The notes beneath the pieces are model-generated. The model did no database searches, was not told where the DNA came from, and saw nothing but the letters and a program-made list of their open reading frames with translations. This document shows, piece by piece, positions 12,801 through 24,800 of a stretch of DNA of 64,000 bases. The DNA lies in assembly GCA_963971535.1 (NCBI GenBank), contig CAXASK010000014.1, forward strand, positions 1,081,805-1,145,804. The letters are read 5' to 3'. A program made the translations under genes and the position numbers. Within the stretch, counting starts at the first letter, position 1. The number at the start of each line of letters is the position of its first letter. This DNA comes from Notolepis coatsorum. Taxonomy: Eukaryota > Chordata > Actinopteri > Aulopiformes > Paralepididae.

Positions 12801-15800
12801 CTTAGTCCACATTGCAGCCGGCTTGTGGGAGGCAAGAAACAGCGTTCGTGACAGGGGAGGGTTGAATTGGATGATACGAAATTGGGATGGGAGAAAATAT
12901 AGAAAAATGGGAGAAAAAGTGGATAAAAATAAAAAAATGTCATGGCTAGAGAGTGTTTATAATTTTAGAGGGACATTAGCTTCAAAGCAACCTACAGCTC
13001 TTAAAAGTATGTGCATTGCAGTTTGTGGGGTATCACTCTGGAATGGTCTGGATGCGAGTATAAAATTAAGCAAAAATATCAATCAATTTAAAGGTAGCTA
13101 TAAACAAGCACTTATGGACACATACATAATACATATTTTTTCTCATTTGGATATTTGGATATATAAATAACTGTACTTTAATTATATTTTTCATTATTTG
13201 TTATATTATTTTTATTAAATTATAATGTCAAATATTGTAAGGAAGGGGCAGGGCTTGATACGTTGTTCCTTCTCGAACACTTATTGTATGGAAATAGTCT
13301 TTTGACTAATTACCCTTTTTAGTTTTTTAAACTTGTTTTTATGTTTCTATGTTCGAGACAAATAAAAAATCTAATAAAAATGAAATGTTCCAGGCGGTGC
13401 TGATGCGGTCCCGGGAGCAGGTGGCGGACGAGCTGGGCCGCCTGCAGAGGGACAACGACAGCCTGCAGGGGAAGCAGCGGCTGCACTCGGAGCTGCAGCA
13501 GCAGGAGAACCTCATGATGCCCAACACGGTGCCGGTAGGGCCTCCCTGGTTCACGTGTGTCCCTGCTGTCGGGTCAAGTTCAACTGCTTTATTTGTCAAG
13601 TACACCACAATACAGGGGGGGGGGGGGGGGCATTGCAGGTAACGCCATTCTTGTGTTTCCAGCTCAGACTTTAACAGAGCACAATTAGGAAACGACAATG
13701 AATACAAGCATGGTAACAATAAGTAGTAGTAGAAGGATCAAATATAAAATTATGTAAGATAAAATAGTCAATTATTTACAGAAAGTGTCTTGCGTGTAGT
13801 TAACACTTTTGAGTGCCAACGACGAGAATTCTCGTTATGTCATGCCAACCGTTGAGTGCCAAGGACGAGAGATCTCGTTATTTAATCGTTATTTTTTTTA
13901 TTAGCGGTTTCCATTCATTTTTCATCAATCTAGCCTCACGTTACCCAGTGGGACTCTCTCTGAGCTCGAACAGGGAAAATACCGCCCCCTATCGTCTCCC
14001 GGATGATAATGCACCCATTGGAATGGAGTCAATGGAAATGCATGGGGAAAAGAAAATCCAGAATCGACATTTTACTTCTCAGGCATGTAATATCCGAGCC
14101 GATTGCAGTCATTCTGGTCCCTCAGAACAGCGTGGAATATGTGTTTCGAGCACCCGGCGTTGGATCAATAAACGCGATCGATATTTGGAATGGCCATCAG
14201 GAATTGGAATAATCTTTTTGGAGAACATCTGATCTGAAGTAAGGAATCTATTTACCAGTCTTGGGGTAATCAGAGCTTTTTTCACATATATATCAACGTG
14301 TCCCCTATATGTGGCTCTGTGCTGATCAGGAAATGGATAATTGATTTTTCAGCCCGCTTCTCTAGCGTGCATAAGTACACATATACTATCGATAATCTAG
14401 CGTTTATTTGAAAACGATTCATAAATAGGCCGAAAAATGACGTTTGTGTATTCCACTAAAGGGCGATTCCTGTGGAAGCTCTTTTTTTTCTGGAAATGTC
14501 CAAAAACGAGCGTTTTTCAAAATGGTATAAAACGGAAATGTACCGATGGAAAAACAATCCGTTTCGACAATGTTGACTGCAAGCAAGTCATTGATAAGCG
14601 ACGGGCGTATTAGACACATAGCCATAATTTAAGATATAGTTTATGCGTTTGCAAATGTGCTTGCCCTCTCATTGAATAGAGCGCTGGCACTCAAGCGCTA
14701 AATCGTGTGATCCCTGCTGGCACTGAAAGTGTTAAGTGCAGGGTGTGTGTGTCCGTCCGCCCGTCCGTCCAATAACACAGTTTGACCTAGGGGTGCACCG
14801 ATGTATCGGTCGGGTATCGGTATCGGCCGATAAGTGCCTTGTTGACTGCAATCGGCCTATCGGCCGATAAGCTCAAATGTGCCGATGGCAGTAGCCGATA
14901 AATATCCATCAATTTGTGTCTCGTCAAAAGGCAAAACGCGTCGCAACCTGCACAACGCCGCCCCCGGCCCCCGTTCTTTCAACATAAAAGTGCACTTTCT
15001 TCAACCTTGAAGTAAACAAATCACAGAACGGTAGCCAGTTAGTAGGTATCAACATGAGCTCCCGGGACGGTAGCTAGTTAGCTAGCACCATCCAGGCATC
15101 AACGTGAGCTCCCGGCACCATCCAGGCATCAACGTGAGCTCCCGGGACGGTAGCTAGTTAGTTAGCACCATCCAGGCATCAACGTGAGCTCCCGGGACGG
15201 TAGCTAGTTAGCTAGCACCATCCAGGCATCAACGTGAGCTCCCGGGACGGTAGCTAGTTAGCTAGCACCATCCAGGCATCAACGTGAGCTCCCGGGACGG
15301 TAGCTAGTTAGCTAGCACCATCCAGGCATCAACGTGAGCTCCCGGGACGGTAGCTAGTTATTTAGTCAAGTCAAGTCAGTTTTATTTGTATAGCACATTT
15401 CCAGGCAGCGGCAGCTGACACCAAAGTGCTTCACAAGCAAGTTGATAAAAACAAATTAGTGTGAGGCAAGGTATAAGATTAAAAGAAAGAAAAAAAAACA
15501 TAGCAAAGCAATGAAAGCAACAAAAACAAAACAATATGGTGCAAGATATAGGATTAAAAACATAATAAAGCAATGAAAGTAATAAAAACTGGTAGGACAC
15601 AGTAAAACAAAGAGGATAGAAGGGCCAGGGGTCTAGTGGTGGTTAAGTAGGGGGGAAGGCCAAGGAGAACAGGTAGGTTTTCAAGAGTGATTTAAAAGCC
15701 TGTACGGTCTGGGCAGTCCGTACGCTGAGGGGGAGGCTGTTCCACAGTCTAGGCGCTGCGGTGGAGAAAGCTCTGTCTCCCCTAGTCTTGAGCCTGGTTC

Positions 15801-18800
15801 TGGGTACCACCAATAGCATCTGGTCAGCTGATCTGATGGATCGGTGGGGGGTGTGGCGGTGCAGGAGCTCGGACAGATAGGAGGGAGCCGTGCCATTTAA
15901 TGATTTAAAAACATTTAGTGCTAATTTAAAATCGATCCTGAAGCTAATAGGCAGCCAGTGGAGCGAGGCCAAAACTGGGCTGATGTGTTCGTGTTTTCTT
16001 GTTTTGGTGAGGAGGCGCGCGGCTGCGTTCTGCACCAGTTGTAGGCGGCGGAGGAGGGACTTGTCGATGCCTGTGTACAGAGCATTGCAGTAGTCGAGGC
16101 GGGTGGTGACAAAGGCATGTATCACCGTCTCCACGTTACTTTGGGAGAGGTATGCCTTTGTCTTCGCCAGGAGTCTAAGGTGGTAAAAGCTGTTTTTCAC
16201 TACGGCGCTGACCTGTCTATCGAATTTAAAATTACTGTCGAAGATGACCCCGAGGTTCCTGACAGAGGTGGAGAGGTTTGGGCCCAGGGGACCAAGTGCG
16301 TCAATGAGGGGGGGCGGGGGGGCACTATTAAAAACAATGACCTCGGTTTTCCCTTCGTTCAATGTCAGGGAGTTTTCGGACATCCAGCACTTGATTTCTG
16401 CCAGGCAGTCAAGCAGTGGTTCTATTGATGTCTTCCCTTGGGTGGGCTTTAAGGGGAGGTAAACCTGCACGTCATCGGCGAAGCAGTGGAATGAGATATT
16501 CTGTTTTGCCAAGATCTGGCCTAGGGGGAGTATGTATAGGAGGAAGAGAGTGGGACCCAATATCGAGCCCTGGGGCACCCCGCAGGTGAGGGGGGCCACA
16601 GAGGAAGTGAGATCACAGAGTTGGACAGAGAAGGTCCTATTACTCAGGTAGGACCGGAACCAGTCTAAGACGGGGCCCCTAAGGCCTACGTAATGCTCGA
16701 GGCGAGCTATAAGGATGTGGTGGTCTACCGTGTCAAAGGCGGCTGAGAGGTCAAGGAGTAATAGTAGGGATTAGTTTCCTGCATCAGCAGCTGTAATCAG
16801 GTTGTTTAAGACACGGAGGAGAGCCGTTTCAGTGCTGTGTCGTGGTTTAAAGCCAGATTGGAATTTGTCATGGATGTTGTTGTGTTCAAGGAATGATTGT
16901 AGCTGTATGTAGACTATGCGCTCCAGGATTTTTGATAAAAATGGTAGTTGTGAGATGGGTCTAAAATTGGCGAAGACAGAGGGATCGAGGTTGGGCTTCT
17001 TTATCCGGGGCTGGACCACAGCATGCTTGAAGGCAGCCGGGACGCCTGTTCCTTAATGTCAGGCAAGCAGTGCAAGAATGCGGAAGCATTCTACCGTAGT
17101 GGCGTGCGGTAATGCGCCTTTCATTTTCCTTCGCCCAGCGCCCAGGTGCATGCACCGGCGGCGGCGTGCTCGCTCAGGTGCGTGCGTGCGCCGGCGTGCT
17201 CGCGCGAGGTGCCCGCGCATGCGCATGAGATCCCGCCTTGGTTCGACACGAGCGGAGCTCAATATATATAAGTCACCGCCCCTTATTCAGTATCCAGAAA
17301 TAGCTCAATTGGCAAGACTGCATGGCTGTGGATCCTACGGCTCGTTTGCTGGCGAGTTCGAATATCATCAAATATTTTTTTTTTAACGTGATTTTTTTTT
17401 TTAACGTGTATTCTTTCGCCGGTTAAGGTTAGGCATGGTTAAGGTTAAGGTTAGGCATTGTTTCGGAGTTGGTTAAGGTTAGAACGGTTAAGTTTAGGCG
17501 CTGTTAAGGAGCTGGTTAAGGTTAGAGTTTGTCAAAGAGAATGGCAATATTCTTTCTATGGTTAAGGTTAGGCATGGTTAAGGTTAAGGTTAAGGTTAGG
17601 CATTGTTTCGTAGTTGGTTAAGGTTAGAACGGTTAAGTTTAGGCGCTGTTAAGGAGCTGGTTAAGGTTAGAGTTTGTCAAAGAGAATGGCAATAGACAGC
17701 CTATTTCCGCGCGACAGCTCCCAAAGCGGGCCTGAAAAGAAAGGCGCTTTACCGTAGTGGCGTGCGGTGACGAACGCTTCCGCATTTTTGCACTGCTTGC
17801 TTGTCATTATGCTACACGCAGCCGGGACACATCCAGTGCTGAGGCAAGCGTTTAGTAGTGGTAGTAATGTGAGGAGGACAGGGTCAGGTACTTCCTTTAG
17901 AATGCGTGAGGGGAGTGCGTCTGAGGGGCAATTTGTTGGTCGCAGGTGTTTAATGGGAGAGGGAGACCGGGGCAAACTGGTCAAAAACAGCAGGCAGTGG
18001 GTGGGGGGGGAGTAGGGGGGGCAAGGGAGAGAGAGATCTAAGGGCAGAGACTTTGCTGATGAAGAAGTGTTGGAAGCCTTCGCATAGAGCTAATGAAGGT
18101 ACAATAGAGGGGGTGGCACAGGGGTTGGTGAGGGAGTTTAGGACTTTGAACAGGGCCTGGGGTTTGTTTGAATTTGCTATGACTAAGTTGGAAATGTAAG
18201 CTGTTTTTGCAGTTTTGACAGCCGTTTGGTAGATGGACAGAGCGCTGTCTAGGATTTGGAGGGATACATGCAACCTGTCCTTCCTCCACTTCCTCTCGGC
18301 ACGGCTACATGCACATCTGAGAGTACGCGTGGATTCATTTAGCCAGGGTGTGGGGAGGGGTTTTATGCGTTTAGTTTTAAAAGGTGCTACAGTATTTAAA
18401 ATATCGGTGCATGACTCATTGAACATGGGGAGATAGTCATCGATATTTGGGACACTGTTTGCATTTAGGACACAAATTGGGGAGCTGGAGAAGGCTTCAG
18501 AAAAGTGGGCAGCAGTGTCAGAGGTAAACGTGCGGGATTGTTTTGTAGGTACATGAGGGGAGATAGCAGAGCAGGGGATTTTAATGGAGAAAACAATAGG
18601 TGAGTGGTCAGAAAAAGCAGCAGCACATATGTCAATTATATTGACAGATAGCCCAAATGACAGAACGAGATCAAGTGTGTGTCCTTTTTCATGCGTTGGA
18701 ACTGTGACAGATTGGGTGAGGTTGAGAGAGTCGATGAGATTTAGGAAATCTCGCGACGGGATGTGATTCGCAACACACATGGATATTAAAATCGCCGCAT

Positions 18801-21800
18801 AGGAGAATGTGATCGTATCTAACCATCAGTCCGGAGAGGAAGTCCATGAAGTCATTTAAAAAGTCCTTGTTGTATTTAGGCGGGCGGTATATGATGGCGC
18901 AGAACACGACGGATGACAAGTTTAGTTCAAAAGATTGAACTTCGAAACTAGTGTACTTCGCTGCCGGCTGTGACAGGCGGCAGTGGAACGTGGATTTGAA
19001 CACAGAGGCTATTCCACCCCCTCTGCCCGAGGGGCGAGGAGTGTTGAAGAAAGTGCATTCGGGGGGGAGAAGTTCAGAGAGCGGCAGTAGCTCGCCAACT
19101 TGGAGCCACGTCTCGGTAATGAACATGAAATCCAGGCCACGGGAGGTGAAGAAGTCATTTATAATGAACGTTTTGTTGGCTATCGACCTAGCATTCAACA
19201 GGGCTAAGTGGAAGTTTAGCTCTGGGCTAGCCGGCGGTGGGGCGCGCTCTAGCCGGCGGTGGGGCGCGCTCCAGCCGCCGAAGGACATCAAAACACACAC
19301 CACCGCTCGGCCTGCGGGCCCATGGAACACAGCGCTGATGCGGGGGGTCCCGCGTCAGCCCAAGGGGAGCAGGGCCAGGCGAGGGGGTGACGGCAGACAG
19401 TCCCGGTCCCGAGAGTGGCGGCAGGGGCTCGGTAAGAACAGCACAGAGCCAGCGGTCTCTGGGGACCAGAGAGCGTTTGGCTGCAGGGAGATGACATCCA
19501 TCATAGAGGGGACCGACGTTGATCCTGGACGAGGAGGCCAGCAGGCAACAGGCAACCATCCAGGCATCAACGTGAGCTCCCGGGACGGTAGCTAGTTAGC
19601 TAGCACCATCCAGGCATCAACGTGAGCTCCTGGGACGGTAGCTAGTTAGCTAGCACCATCCAGGCATCAACGTGAGCTCCCGGGACGGTAGCTAGTTAGC
19701 TAGCACCATCCAGGCATCAACGTGAGCTCCCGGGACGGTAGCTAGTTAGCTAGCACCATCCAGGCATCAACGTGAGCTCCCGGGACGGTAGCTAGTTAGC
19801 TAGCACCATCCAGGCATCAACGTGAGCTCCCGGGACGGTAGCTAGTTAGTTAATAACGTTATATAGTTAGTGTTACACGTTCAATATAACATCAGCATAT
19901 TATTTACCCGAACACAGCAAGTAAGCAAGGCATCACTCCGTTCATAGCTCAGTTCCATTCCGTTGCTCATTCCGTACCCAACTACCCATTCTGCAATCTG
20001 TTAATAAAGTTTTCAACCAGACAAATGTATAGAAAGGCTTTGTTTTATTATAACATTTGTTGCAGTAAAATCATTATGTCTCATTTGGTCATGCTGTGGA
20101 GCGCTGGTCGGTGGGCCGGGCAGCTAAGGTATTAGCTACGTTAAGTTTGTTGTGCTCTCGAGTCGCAAGCAGATCAATGGCGGCATGCCCGAAAGTAGAA
20201 AATGAATAAACGCTTGCCGATTGGTGGTAAGAACAGCAGGAGGTGGGTGCTAGCGGTGTGGCGTAATTGGCCGAATCGACTGTCAATCAAAATGGTTCTA
20301 TTGCATTGGCTGAGAGCTCTGGTTGAGAGAATAGTATCCATCTGCAGGCCGCCAGACGATACTGGGAGAGGGATAGTGCTACATGGCATGGTGGAATTAA
20401 TACCATAAACATATTTCTTGATGTTTCCTTTTTTTTAAGTAAGTAAAGAGGCCTACAAATACAAACATACACATACAAATATACAGTAGTTTCATTAAAA
20501 AAAAAAAAAAAATTACAAATACTTATTTTTTGCCACAAGTATCGGTATCGGCCGATTGTGTTAGTTGAACAATCGGTATCGGTGGGCAATTTTCATATCG
20601 GTGCATCCCTAGTTTGACTTGCTTCTCATCTGGCCTGTAACTGTAAGTGGTGTTTTTTTTGTTTTGTTAAAATAAGTATGTATAATAATACATGTTATAA
20701 TAATAGCTCTACACTCCGACAGCCACCACTGATATACTAACATGGGTCTCCCAGTCCCTCCACTCTGCAATAAACAGAAAATACAATACCCTTCCCACTT
20801 TATCCGATCAGGAGCGAGTACTCCACAATGCAAAAATCGTCCGACAAGAATAAGAAACAAAAAATTGTTTAAAGCAAATGTGTCCTTGAAACAAGTTAAA
20901 TAATCTGCCAGCTAATTTGGCTTGGCAAGATGTCTTGAAATAAGTACAAATATCTAGGGTTCTCTCTCCTGATTGGATAAAGTGGGAAGGGATACCAGAA
21001 AATGTATTTTGTGTTTACTGCAGAGCGGAGGGACTGGGAGACCCATGTTACTGACACTTTATATCAGTCATGGCTGTCGGAATGTAGAGCTATTTAACTC
21101 TTATTTAAACAAAGAAAATACCACTTACAATATCTTTAAAGGCAGAATCTGTAATGCCGTCAAACTGCGACCTCTAGGCAAGAGAGCCCTGCTTGGTATT
21201 TGACTTTGTTGAAATTTTAGGTTTTGGTCTGTGTTGGTGTTGGTCTGCACCGTTACCACGCCGGGTAGGCGGAGTCTGCACACCATTTCACGGGGTATCA
21301 TGGCCGCCAGAATCGGCGACAGCGGTGGCATTAAAGAATAGCATGAAAGAAAAGATAACATAAGTGTAATTGATTTTTTGCATTGATTTATTTCGTTTTA
21401 TCAAAGAGATTAACAAAATTGGTTGATCTGAATTACAGACTTAATGAGCATAATATATACAGTAGCAACACAATTCTTGTTACCTAGCTTCAACCACCAT
21501 GCAAATGTGAAAGGGAGAAGAGGACAGCCCTGTCTGAAACCCCTCTGTAACCCATGCTGTGATTATTGTGATCCAAAATACTTGATTTTGTGGTCTTTCC
21601 TTAAAAAATGCAATACAATTTGTGACATTTTCTGTGTTTTATTGCGGGAAAATTGCATGATATTGTAAAAAGTGGAAGTCATGAAAAGTGATCAAGAAAT
21701 GACTGTCAAATGAAGATTGTTCCTTGTTGCTACAATGTTGCAAAGTAACATTAAGTGACCAAATTGGCCATGAGAACCAGAGCCAGACCCTTTCATGCAA

Positions 21801-24800
21801 AAACAATGAGCGGATTGGTCAAATTTGAAAGCTGTTACAAATATTGCAGGAGGATTGACATTTCCTCTGGCACTGTGCTGAAAGAAATGAAAGGAACCTT
21901 TCACACAATGACGTTGTTAGAAGTCTGCATGGTTGCCTCCGCTGTCGGTGTGTGAATGTGTGAGTAAATGGGTACAAATCTGAGGAACAAATTGTAAAGC
22001 GCTTTGGATAAAATCGCTACATAAAAAAGCAGCCATTTACCATCCCCTGCTGCCTACTCTTCCTCCTCCTCCTCTTCCTCCTCTTCCTCTTCCTCCTCCT
22101 GCTCCTCCTCTTCCTCCTCTGCCTCCTCCTAATCTTCCTCATCTTCCTCCTCCTCTTCCTCCTCTTCCTCCTCCTGCTCCTCATGCTCATAATCCTCCTA
22201 TTCCTGCTCCTCCTCCTGGTCCTAATCCTCCTCTTCCTCCTCCTCCTTCTCTTCCTCCTCCTCCTTCTCTTCCTCCTCCTCTTCCTCTTCCTCTTCATCT
22301 TCCTCTTCATCTTCCTCCTCATCCTCCTCCTCATCCTCCTGCTCCTCCTCCACCTCTTCGTCCTCCTCCTCCTCTTCCTCCTCCTCATCCTCCTCCTCCT
22401 CCTCCTAATCCTCCTGCTCATAATCATCTTCCTCCTGCTCCTCCTCGTCCTCCTCCTCCTAATCCTCCTGCTCATAATCATCTTCCTTCTCCTCCTGCTC
22501 CTGCTCCTCCTCCTGCTCTTCCTCCTCCTCCTGCTCCTGATCCTCCTCCTCCTCCTGCTCCTCCTAATCCTCCTGCTCCTCCTCCTCCTCTTCCTCCTCC
22601 TTCTCTTCCTCCTCCTGCTCCTGCTCCTCCTAATCCTCCTCCTGGTCCTCCTCCTCCTTCTCCTCATCCTCCTGCTCCTGCTCCTCCTCCTCCTCATCTT
22701 CCTGCTCCTCTTAATCCTCCTGCTCCTCCTCCTCCTCCTCCTCCTCCTCCTCCTCCTCCTCCTCCTCCTCCACGGGGAGCAGCGTACTGGCTCATGTAAA
22801 ATGGCAGGCCATGCATTATGCAGCAGCTTAGGCCACAGTGCCGGATCTTCATGTCCTCGGCTACAGTCCACCTGTTGCTGCTCTGGTCGTAGTGCTCCAC
22901 CTTGGAGATGGTGGTGAAGTCATCAGTGATGCCACCGACCACGAAGAGCAGGTCGTCCAGCACCGCGATGCCAAAGCTCCAGCGGGGAGTGAGCATGTTG
23001 GGCAGGGCGCTCCAGGAGTCAGTCAAGGGGCTGTAGGCCTCCGCGCTACGCAGGATGTTTCCATCCCCCCACCCTCCCACCTGGGGACAGGACACATGAG
23101 AGGAATGTTTTAGTGTGTGGCTCAGGCAGGCAGACACTGTATTAAACCACTTAGGGAAATGGGGGCATCACAGCAGCATTGCAAGTCAAATGATACATAT
23201 CTATAAAAATATCTAGTATAAAGCATTTGTCTCTGTGTGCACCTACCGCATAGACTTGTCCTCCGTATGCAGCGACTCCCAGTCCCCAACGCCTGCTGCT
23301 CATGGGGGCGATCAGAGTCCACTGGTCGGTGTCTGGGCTGTAGCACTCAGCTGTGAACAGATCCAGTCCACCACAGATGTAAACCTGTAATAAGAAAGAA
23401 TATTCTAATTTAGTTTATATATTCCATTTGATTTCATTCTACTTTAATTGTCTGTTAATGTTGATGCACCAAAGGACCCAGACACATCTTTTGTATGTGC
23501 AAGCTTACTTAAAGACATTTATGATTTCTGATCTAACGTTCCTTGTGTTCATCTAGCACCCTGTGTCCCTCAGTTCCACCCACCTTGCCCTGGAGGGCTG
23601 CTGCCCCGGCGTAGCTCCTGCGCTCCAGCATGGGTGAGATCACTGTCCACTGGTCGGTTTCAGGCTCGTAGCACTCTGCGGTGTTCAGTACCACGCGTCC
23701 ATCTTGCCCTCCCATGGCGTAGATACAGCCGCTGAACACGACCACGCTGAGGTCACTGCGGCGTGAGTGCATGGGAGCCGCCTGCAGCCAGCTGCGAGTG
23801 ACGGGGTTGAACCTGCACACACTGTTGAGATCCTCTATGCCGCCGTCCCAGCCGCCGACGCAGTAGACCAGACCGCGGAGATAAGCGGTGCCGTGGTAGG
23901 CCCGGGGACTTTCCCCCTCAACGCTCACGTCCATCCATCCACCGGCTCGGATATCGTAAGCCTCCATGGTCGTGCTGCTGCGTAACCGGCCTCCGATGGC
24001 CAATAGGACCTCCTGGGGCAGGCGTGGACGCATCAGGGGGTTTGGGAGCCTGTCGGAGCCAGGGGGGTTCAGGACGCTGAGGATGAGGGCCCTGCAGTCG
24101 TGGCTGTCCCTCACCACAGGGTTGTTCTGGACATTGTTCAGCAAGTAGTCAGGCCTCATCAAGCCCATGCGAACCTGGGAAGAGACGAGCAGACAGCGGG
24201 TACAACTTAGACACCGGTTGTAGACGGTTTCTGTTGCTAGGGAACAGTTTGGACCCAAATGTTTGAGAACCACTGTACTAGGGAACCTAGTGTTGTTTTA
24301 ATGTAATGCACAGTAATATAATTAGTCACCTTGGGCAGCAGCAAAGGGATGTGTGTTTTACGCTCCTCACAAGAGTGGTCGATCCATTGGAGGACGGCCT
24401 CGAACACCGTCTCCTCGCTCTTCACGTTCAGATCATCCCTCTCGATGATGTCCACCAGTTGCTGCAGGGACAGCTCCACAAACTCCTGTGAGACGTGCAA
24501 CATCTCCTCAAAGTGGCACACGATGAAGAGATGGGCCTTGCGCCTCAGGTCAGGGCAGCAGTAGATGTCCACGAACCTCCAGATGCCGACACAGTTTTCC
24601 AGAGACAGCTGGCCTTCTAGGAAGTCAGAGCACGCTCCTACTATGCCAGTGACGCGAAGCTGGTCTGCAGCCACCAGAAGCTCTTCCACGTTCTCTGCTG
24701 TCACCAGCACAAAGCGTGTGTAGGAGTACTCTATGATGAGCTGCATCATACCCGGGGACACCCCAGGGATACTGTAGACTGCTTTCTCTGAGTCGCTCCA

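Larger units (their letters stand above)
17056..17807. mobile_element. MITE-like element inside the LINE
   Basis: Inverted termini of about 35 bp (atgtcaggcaagcagtgcaa / rc atgacaagcaagcagtgcaa, then NAATGCGGAAGC) are flanked by TA. They interrupt the LINE's reverse transcriptase. The motif ccgtagtggcgtgcggt lies in direct orientation near both ends. The interior contains a tRNA-like segment and ggttaaggtta repeats. The superfamily is unassigned; the TA flank would suit a Tc1/mariner-type target. Confidence 0.6.
15361..19557 (-). mobile_element. L2/CR1-type LINE, nearly full length, interrupted
   Basis: Read on the minus strand, the element starts with an apurinic endonuclease (19330-17950: [31 protein letters not shown]). 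The reverse transcriptase follows (17019-15643: [12 protein letters not shown], then [22 protein letters not shown] and FADD), and then a C-terminal domain ending [10 protein letters not shown]. The 3' end lies at the left with a tcaagtcaagtc-type tail, as in L2/CR1 elements. A MITE splits it at 17056-17807. An in-frame stop near 16770 and frame changes in the endonuclease mean this copy is dead. It sits inside the 50-bp minisatellite of the hAT-like element. Confidence 0.85.
14788..20611. mobile_element. hAT-like element hosting a minisatellite and an L2-like LINE
   Basis: The termini taggggtgcaccgat and atcggtgcatcccta are inverted repeats. The target duplication is nearly perfect (gtttgacc 14780-14787 / gtttgact 20612-20619). 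Subterminal copies of ggtatcggccgat occur at both ends. After removing the 4.2-kb LINE, the element is about 1.6 kb and largely consists of a 50-bp minisatellite. I find no transposase, so it is non-autonomous. Confidence 0.85.

Noticed and set aside
17405-17690. Interstitial telomere
   Set aside because: Motifs are ggttaaggttaggc-like with no perfect ttaggg tract, and they lie inside a MITE within a LINE.
22017-22917. 284-codon Arg/Lys-rich and 244-codon Leu-rich frames
   Set aside because: Translations of the TCC/GGA tract; only the end that continues klhl10 exon 5 has support.
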